Below, in pieces: positions 57,534-64,000 of a stretch of 64,000 nt of DNA; position 1 is the stretch's first letter, and each line of letters begins with the position of its first letter. The position numbers and the translations under genes were made by a program. Location: positions 8,246,001-8,310,000 of the forward strand of contig NC_071331.1 in the NCBI RefSeq assembly GCF_010183535.1. Reading direction: 5' to 3'. This DNA is from Caenorhabditis remanei. Lineage: Eukaryota > Nematoda > Chromadorea > Rhabditida > Rhabditidae. Below the pieces are notes generated by a model, which saw nothing but the letters and a program-made list of their open reading frames with translations, did no database searches and had not been told where the DNA came from.

Positions 57534-59916
57534 ATTAATTTCTACTATCGTTTAACTATAAATTGTCAGTCTCATTACAGATGACATGTTATCGAAACGG
57601 TGTCAAATGTATGCTACTTTTGTTATTCATGGGATTGGCTGCATTGAATACTTATAGTTATTGGAGGGATAGTCTAAACGTTATGACGGAAAATACTAGT
57701 ATACAGCACAAAGTTACTGTAGAACAGAGGTGAGTGGAACAGCAAAGTTTTTAAAAGATCGTATATTTTTATTCGACCAGCAAATAAGCATCAATTTCTA
57801 GCCCTTCTACTACTCCATTCCAATGCCCGGTTGAATCTTGGAACCAAGTACATTCTGATATTGTCCCAAATGAGAATCTTCCTCTGGAATGGATCCAGAA
57901 TAATATCTCACGACGAGACAATATTTTGGAATCACAAATTCGACTATTGTCTTCTTTCGTCTATCCGGATTATATTTCAATTATAACGAATTCACAGAGG
58001 AGTTATGGGTAAGAAAGTAGAATTCAAAATCGACTAGATACAATAACCTGTTCCATTGAGATTTCGAAAAGTTATTGAAACAGATATGCTTCATTATCTC
58101 CACTGCCTACAGTTCAGTAGTTTTTCATTAAAAGACACGTCTGTTTTCAGCCAAAAAGTCTACTGTCGCTACTACAACTGCCTCCGTGAAGAGATCTCCA
58201 ACTCCTCGTATCAATCAATATTTTTCCCAATGAATGTAATCAGATGTCCGAGAAAAATTGGTGTGAAATATATGTCAATTAGTTCTTGAAACCGGCGATT
58301 GTGGGAAACTTCAATAAAATCGATATGTATTTTCAACCTTCAAACTAAATCTCCTTCACCGAAGCTCCAACTCGACTTTCCATTTTTCAGCGCCAATTCA
58401 CGAGGTATCAGTATGCGTCGGTCCGATATACGGCTCGGAGAGCAAGTGGTTAGAAATTGCAGAGTTTATTGAACATTATAAACTGATTGGTGTACGGTAC
58501 TTCTATTTTACAGTATTCAATATGAATGAGTACAGTCGGAAGATTATTGATGAGTATTTGAGGGGAGAGAAGGGAAATAATGTTTCAAGAAGGGGATTAG
58601 TGTTGTTTAGAGAATTCCATGCAGCATATATAAAGTATTTTCAGAACAGGAGAAATCGTGTTGACCGTAATCCAATCAGAATACAAAACAATAGATTGGC
58701 AGTTTCATCTCCTCCAGATTAATGTAATTTCATTTTCTTCCTCCACTGATTCTCCAGTTCTCTGACTTTTCAGGAATGCCACCAACGGAGTAAACATCAT
58801 TCAAGATGGGTTATAAACGTGGATATTGATGAGAGATTGGTTATTTTGGATGATAAAATAAATTCAGTTGGAAGTTTATTGAGTGGATATAATGATACAG
58901 TTGCTGAGGTCGGATTTGCGATTCGAAGAATTCAGAAGACGGAGAAACTGCCGGATAAATAAGAAAGTGATGAGCAGGTGGGAGTATCTTTCAATTGAGT
59001 AACGTGTGACGACAAATGTTTATTTATTTCAAAAAGATGAGAAACAGCTGATTTTTATAATTATTTGGAAAAAAGGTCGTGTTTCATTAAATTTATTTGA
59101 TCATCGACTGAAGAGTAAAAACATTTAGTAGACACTGTTCTCATCTTTGATTTTTCAGATAATCTCCGAAATGGAATTCCTCAAATACAACGTGTCTTCT
59201 CCAGTCACTTGGTGTGCCTACAAAACTATTTATCGACCAGAAAAGGTACAAGTTTCTGATGAAATAAACAATCAATCAGATAAATAACCAGTACAGTTAT
59301 TACCTGCATGAAACTGGGTATAATATCAAATTTAGTTCTAATCAACTGTTTCAGAACACTCACTTCATAAATTCTACTTTCTCACTTTTGCTTCATTGAC
59401 TCGCTTTTATTTTCAGATCGCAGCAATGTATTATCACTGGGCATATCAGATGTATCCTGAAACAGTGGCTGAGTATGTGAAAAGCGAAATTGCGCTGTTC
59501 AGGTGAGGTCTTGGAATTAATAAAAACTTCTGATTTTGCAGTGCTAAATGTTTTATGTGGCACATTAAATCAGTTTCAGGAATTTTTAAATATGAATACA
59601 ACGTTTCATAACCATTGTGATCGAATCATCTCATAATATTTCCAGACACTATCGTACCACTGAGAAGAATATCCTGGGCGCTGAATGGCTGACTGATCCA
59701 AATTACAAAAACTTTTCAATTGTTCCGGAAGAAACGAAATTCGCAGAAAAACTGAAGGAGAATATATTGAAAAAGATCAAATATGTATACGATCAACGGG
59801 TTTTGAACTGTGAAGAGATAGCTGAGATACCGTATGAAGAGTATAAAGAATTTGGACATGACATCTTTAATTGTACATTTCGAAATGAAACTGGTAGTAA
59901 TAAAAGTGTTGATTGA
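57534..59916 (+). pseudogene. GT6: GT92 gene with several lesions
   Basis: Mini-exon 57534-57539; exons 1 57581-57729, 2 57802-58008 (207 nt, one codon longer), 3 58151-about 58282 (3' half and donor deleted, stop TGA follows), 4 58391-58562 (donor GT reads GG), 5 58645-58723, 6 58774-58977 (in-frame TAA replaces the Tyr codon of PEKYESDEQ), 7 59159-59245, 8 59417-59502, 9 59646-59916. Exons 7-9 are intact and the DIDE motif remains in exon 6. At least three independent lesions make it a pseudogene; only an anchor plus about 170 residues could be made. Confidence 0.85.
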
Positions 59917-61294
59917 ATGGAATTTGGTAATTCTTATTATTATCATTCTTATATATATAACGCATTGGGGGTTTGTCCGAATCTCTTTCACAATGTCGGA
60001 ATTTTTTTTTCATTTCCAAAAATACAAATTATTATCAAAAAAGTTATCACGTAAACTCGAGCTGCGAGAAAACGCGCCGATGACGCGTCAGCACAAGTTG
60101 GTTTTAAAATAGCATATTTTAGTGTTTCTATGAGTTTTCAAAAATATTGTCAAAAAGTTTAAAAGTATTAATTGTCTTAGTTTTTTTGTAAATATTGCCA
60201 CCTGCCCAACGTCGAACTTTCTGAAATCTACAGTGAGTTTTCTCACTTCTGCTAACCATTGGAACATGTTCAGAACATGAGATAAAATCGTTCTTAGCCA
60301 GCGTTCCAAGTGAAAGAAATATGTCTGGACAGTATTTTGTAGACAAATAACATTCATATATTCTCAATTGAACGAACTAAAATGAATAACGAACTAAACT
60401 TCTTTCGAAATTGATTTAAATTATTGGTCGACAGAAACTGAGAAATTTTTCTCAATATTTGAGAGTTCATTCTATCATTTTTCGGTTCCAGTTTCAGTCA
60501 GTCAAGAAGAATAATTATCAATCAATGAAATAGTTTAAAGATTTATCATTAAAACATCAGATTGTGATCTATCGACTTAGAATACATTCTGGTTTCTGCC
60601 TATTAGATTGAGAACATTTCCATCTTTCATGTCTACTGTCTGTCTAGCTACACATGTTCCGTTTCATTTCAAATTCGAAATTCCCTTCGGTTGTATCAGT
60701 TGTTATCTGCCCTTCATCTCAAACAAATTTAAATTAAAAAAAAAGAACAATTTGCGAAAAATTAGTTCTTATCTTCTAAATGTGTTTTTCTGAGAATCTT
60801 TTCAGGAAGACTGAAAGAATTTAGATTTGAATGAACTACTTTATTCTGCAGAAAATTAATTTAATTTCACGAACAAACTAATTTGAGCCGAAATCTTAAC
60901 AGTACAAAAAAACATGTTTCACTATTTTCATAATTGGTTCTCTTCCGAATGATATCATTGTGAAAGATAGTAGAGTTGCAAAACGTAATTGAAGTAAATG
61001 TTTTGTTTTAAATTGCCACATGCTTTCGACTAATTGCTCAAACTCCTGTTTCACAATTGTGACTAAAAATCAGACTCTCAGAAAAAGTGCTTTGCTTCGC
61101 CGTGATGAAAATATAAATTTATTTAAGCTTACAAAAATTTAATTTACATGAAATAGTTATTAGAGATCAACAGGTTGAAATGAAAAAAAGAAAGAAAGAG
61201 GAAAAAGTAAAATGAGTAGAATCACAGAAAGGAACAAAAGAATATGGCAAGTAGCGTCTGGAATATACAAAAATCAATCGATTAAAGTGGAAAT
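59917..61294. other. GT6 3' region and inverted DB flank
   Basis: 60202-60324 (-) is the exon-like segment described separately. About 60400-60890 probably matches the spacer at 10600-10950 in inverted orientation. 60890-61294 is the DB 3' region inverted, with the AATAAA complement at about 61112. The inverted block continues into DB7. Confidence 0.55.
60202..60324 (-). other. Exon-like segment convergent to GT6
   Basis: Second copy of the 123-nt segment at 13390-13512, in the same relation to the upstream GT92 gene, with CCAG acceptor and CAG/GTGGC donor. It encodes ERWLRTILSHVLNMFQWLAE and flanking residues. The product is not recognised. Confidence 0.35.
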
Positions 61295-62214
61295 TTAAAT
61301 GCGAACACCAGAATGATGGCAATGGAGCATGTCACCAACTGCATTTCCACATACGATATGTTGAACTCCGAGAGCTGATAATCCTTGAGTGGGGCGACAG
61401 AATTGTTCACATTGGGGGCCACTGGAATTTAGTTGGTGGTATTTACGGTTTCGGACAGGGTTGGGAAATTCCGGGCCAGCCCGGGCCGGGCCGACCCCTC
61501 AACCTCAGCCCGGCTCGGCCCGGCCCGGGCTGGCCCGGCTTCAAAAATGTGCACAATTTTTTCACAATTTTTTGAAAATTTTTATAAAAAAATAGTCGAA
61601 ATTCTTGTACGCTTCAGTTTTTATCGGTTTTCCAAAAAATAGTAGAAAATTCGACGTTTTTTGCAAAAAATCAAAAAAAATTTCAAAAAATTTTCAACAA
61701 TATTCAAATTTCTACAGGAGCCGGCCCGGCCCGACCCGGCCCGGAATTTCCCAACCCTGGTTTCGGAATAGTCTTTAATGTTTTCAGGGTAGTTTAAAAA
61801 AATTGATACATCTTCGGGCCATTCGCAAATTTATTCAACAGTTCCACTAAGACCGTTTGTGGGTCTGCGTGTTTTAAATTTTGCATTAAGATGATGTCCC
61901 CTCCCCACAACTCACGTCTTCTGAACAATTTCACGATGTCGACAAAACTGGGAGTTGTCTTTTCCCTGGAAAGCACATTCCAAGAATGGGGCAACATTTT
62001 CTGAACGCGTCTGCTACTTCAATTATTTCAAATGAAAACTTGTGAGAATAATTGATGCAGGAACAAATAAGCAAGGAACTATGATCTATATTTCGAAATT
62101 ATTTCACCACCACTCAAAATGGAGGAATTATAAAACTCACCTCCAATCTAATCTGTGGTTCCTTTCCTCTTGTATTCTGGTCTCCACTATTTGTCAATTT
62201 ATTGATTACACTGT
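61295..62214 (-). pseudogene. DB7: inverted, truncated DB gene
   Basis: On the minus strand: exon 8 (62214-62141, first bases missing) with its GTGAG donor, no exon 9, a partial exon 10 (about 61998-61916), and a full exon 11 (61421-61295). Exon 10 has lost one cysteine of the ECC pair (reads QFC). Intron 10 carries the element 61456-61759. The exon 11 acceptor reads TTCCAG as in the other copies. It lies head-to-head with DB8. Confidence 0.85.
61456..61759. mobile_element. 304-bp hAT-like element with GGCCCGG-rich ends
   Basis: The ends are CAGGGTTGGGAAATTCC and its exact complement, extended by GGGCC. GTTTCGGA is duplicated on both sides (61448-61455, 61760-61767). The sub-terminal parts are rich in GGCCCGGCCCGG words and the middle is A/T homopolymer-rich. 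The CAGGG start and 8-bp duplication are typical of hAT MITEs. Confidence 0.92.
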
Positions 62215-62343
62215 ATTATTGAGATTTTATGGGTTTTCATTGTTGTGCTGAAAATTTATAAAATTACAATGATAACTCTGTAGGAGATTTTCAAATGAGA
62301 GCGGTTATCGTACTGTGTTCACAAGAAGTTTCCTATAAATTTC

Positions 62344-64000
62344 GGTGCTCATAATGGAAATGCAAATGTTGGAGGAACGGGAAGTGGAGATTCACAGAGA
62401 GGATTCGGAGGTGTTGGTTAGTTTTTCTTTATTTTCTTTATTGTTTTAGTACAGTGTGTGTTTTTCGAAATTTCTTATTCGAAAATATCTATTTTCGAAA
62501 AAAATTCGAATGCTATTCGAATAATTTTTCGAATATTCGTTCGAACAGCTGTTCGAAATTTTTATCGAACAATTATTCGAACGAATTTTCGAACGAATAT
62601 TCGAATGATATTCGAATATTCGTTCGAATATTCGTTCGAACATTTCTTTCGTTGAAGAGCTGCAAGATTTTGGAACCGAAGAACTTTAAAGATAAATATG
62701 AAATTTTAAATGATTTTCGTCCGTTTTTTATATTTTTGATTTAAAACTTTGCTCAATTTTAAAAAATGAAGATATGTGTCAGAACTATTTCGAATGTTTT
62801 GAACAGTTCAGATGGAAATTTACTCACAAAAATAGCAATTCTTGCGAAAATTTTCCGTCGGGAAACAATACTTTTTGAAAAACAGTAAAAATTTTCAAAT
62901 TTTATTAGAAACGATATTCGAAAATTGTTCGAATAAAATTGCCTTCGAATATTGTTCGAACAATTATTCGAATAGTTCGAATAATTATTCGAACATATTC
63001 GAATAAGTGTTCGAATAATTATTCGAATAAATTTTCGAATAATTATTCGATCGTTGTCGAAAAACACACTGTTTTAGTATTGATCGTAAATCGAACGAGA
63101 GAAACGAAATACTCACATTTAACACATACGTAAGAAACTGGAAATAATGTTTGTGCGTATGATGGTACAAACAATATGATAGTGCACTAGAAGCTTTGAA
63201 TCCAGTCTGTTAAAGCTTGATAATTAATTTTTGAACAGTTTATAAAATAAATAAAAATGACAAATAATAGATAAACTTGATAATTTCATGCAAAGTCTAA
63301 ATCGAAATACATTGATGTGCTGATTCAGTTTTATCTAACCAACACGTGTAGCCTTTCATAACATAGCTTCCTTCATTTCAGACCCCGATTCAACTATAAC
63401 ATCATTCGAGAAACCAGACCAACCTGCTCCACCAACAAGAGTGGATGCCACGTGGACACCTAATTCAAATTCAAATTTGAACCTGAATCCAGGCTCAAAT
63501 TCTGGAGATGCAAGAGTTGGAGGAGCCTCAAGATCCTCCTTTGAAACAATAACTCCAACAGCAGAAGTTCCTACTACAACACTACCAACAACGTCATCTG
63601 GATTCCCCACGTTGATTCCATTCTCATCGGAATCCTGGTCTACAGTAACCCAATCTCCACTTGCTCCAAGTCTTGAATCTAGACCAGAACTACCTCCAAC
63701 ACCAAATAGAATCCCATCTCCAACGGGACAGAACTCTGGGTTCACCGGAAGTTTTGGAGAACAACTCCCCGTGAGAATCCCCGCTCCTACTCCGATCCCA
63801 TTTAATCCAAATCCGAGAAGAGATGTATGTTTCTGATTGATTTCTAACAGTTTTAGTTGTTTCTTGTGTTTTCAGGGTCATCGTCGTCGGACAACACCCG
63901 ATCCGAGAATTATCAGACCCCCAGAGTCTCTCGTAGTCATTGGAGATTACGATGAAGATGAACCTCCATCGGAAAATGCAGTCGTTGACTCGCCTCGTAT
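62344..64000 (+). pseudogene. DB8: 5'-truncated DB gene continuing past the window
   Basis: It starts inside exon 2 (62344-62416, good donor). Exons 3 (63382-63824, 443 nt) and 4 (63876-63996, 121 nt) are full length, in phase with DB1 and stop-free. They encode the Asn/Ser-rich and Thr/Pro-rich region and the GHRRRTTPDP segment with acidic DYDEDEPP. Exon 1 with the signal peptide is missing; inverted DB7 lies immediately upstream. Intron 2 contains the element 62452-63071. Exons 5 onward would lie beyond the window, so the state of the 3' half is unknown. Confidence 0.8.
62452..63071. mobile_element. 620-bp hAT-like element with TTCGAA arrays
   Basis: The ends are CAGTGTGTGTTTTTCG and CGAAAAACACACTG (one TG fewer). 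TTTTAGTA is duplicated (62444-62451, 63072-63079). Two arrays of TTCGAATA/TATTCGAA-type words (about 62465-62650 and 62905-63060) can pair with themselves and each other. The centre (62650-62900) is unique AT-rich sequence with no transposase. It is inserted in DB8 intron 2. Confidence 0.88.

Overview
This is nuclear DNA of a nematode, most likely a Caenorhabditis species. It is AT-rich and compact. Introns almost all end in TTTTCAG or TTTCCAG, several are about 50 nt, and a trans-splice-type acceptor sits 2 nt before one start codon. The two protein families present, a DB-module secreted protein and a GT92 (DUF23) glycosyltransferase, are large multicopy families in that genus. The species cannot be named from the window.

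The window is a degenerate tandem array of two co-amplified gene types. The DB family (DB1-DB8) encodes a secreted protein: signal peptide, short Cys-rich N-terminus, long Ser/Thr/Pro-rich middle, and a C-terminal DB cysteine module. Only DB1 (5272-9947, +, 11 exons, 709 aa) is complete. DB2 (18990-23422), DB3 (36545-39189), DB4 (40690-44440), DB5 (46386-49268), DB6 (one exon, 56674-56795) and DB7 (inverted, 61295-62214) are broken. DB8 (62344 onward) lacks its 5' end and runs off the window. The GT92 family (GT1-GT6 plus fragments) encodes type II membrane glycosyltransferases. Only GT1 (13645-16117, -, 480-482 aa) is fully intact. GT2 (24226-26303), GT3 (28448-31614), GT4 (33989-36164), GT5 (52420-56016) and GT6 (57534-59916) carry deletions, insertions, splice-site losses, frameshifts or stops.

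Layout: 1-4270 has no recognised gene. 4.3-10.1 kb is DB1 with its flanks. 11.4-12.3 kb is a LINE 3' fragment. 13.4-17.1 kb is GT1, an inverted copy of its upstream block and a second GT92 remnant. 17.2-18.7 kb is a 119-bp minisatellite. 18.8-26.3 kb is DB2 and GT2, each carrying insertions. 28.1-36.2 kb is GT3 and its near-identical partial copy GT4, separated by a 2-kb insertion. 36.5-49.3 kb is DB3 (with an LTR/env insertion), DB4 and DB5. 51.1-59.9 kb is a GT92 first-exon fragment, GT5, DB6 and GT6. 60-64 kb is an inverted DB block (DB7) followed by DB8.

The spacers and introns are full of non-autonomous mobile elements. Four insertions (45960-46163, 49628-50182, 61456-61759, 62452-63071) each have an 8-bp target-site duplication and short inverted ends starting with CA, which fits hAT-type transposition. 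Each interior is built from a different short self-complementary motif (CCGGAAT, GCGGCCGGCC, GGCCCGG, TTCGAA). One of them also carries three tRNA T-arm-like modules. This series of palindromic-motif elements is the most unusual feature here. Next are an LTR joined through its primer-binding leader directly to an env-like gene without gag-pol (36803-38360), a 786-bp foldback in a DB1 intron, and repeated cases where splice or coding lesions leave a usable reading frame.

No functional partnership between the two gene types is shown by the sequence. Their repeated co-amplification, and the Ser/Thr-rich region of the DB protein, make a glycosyltransferase-substrate link a testable guess only.
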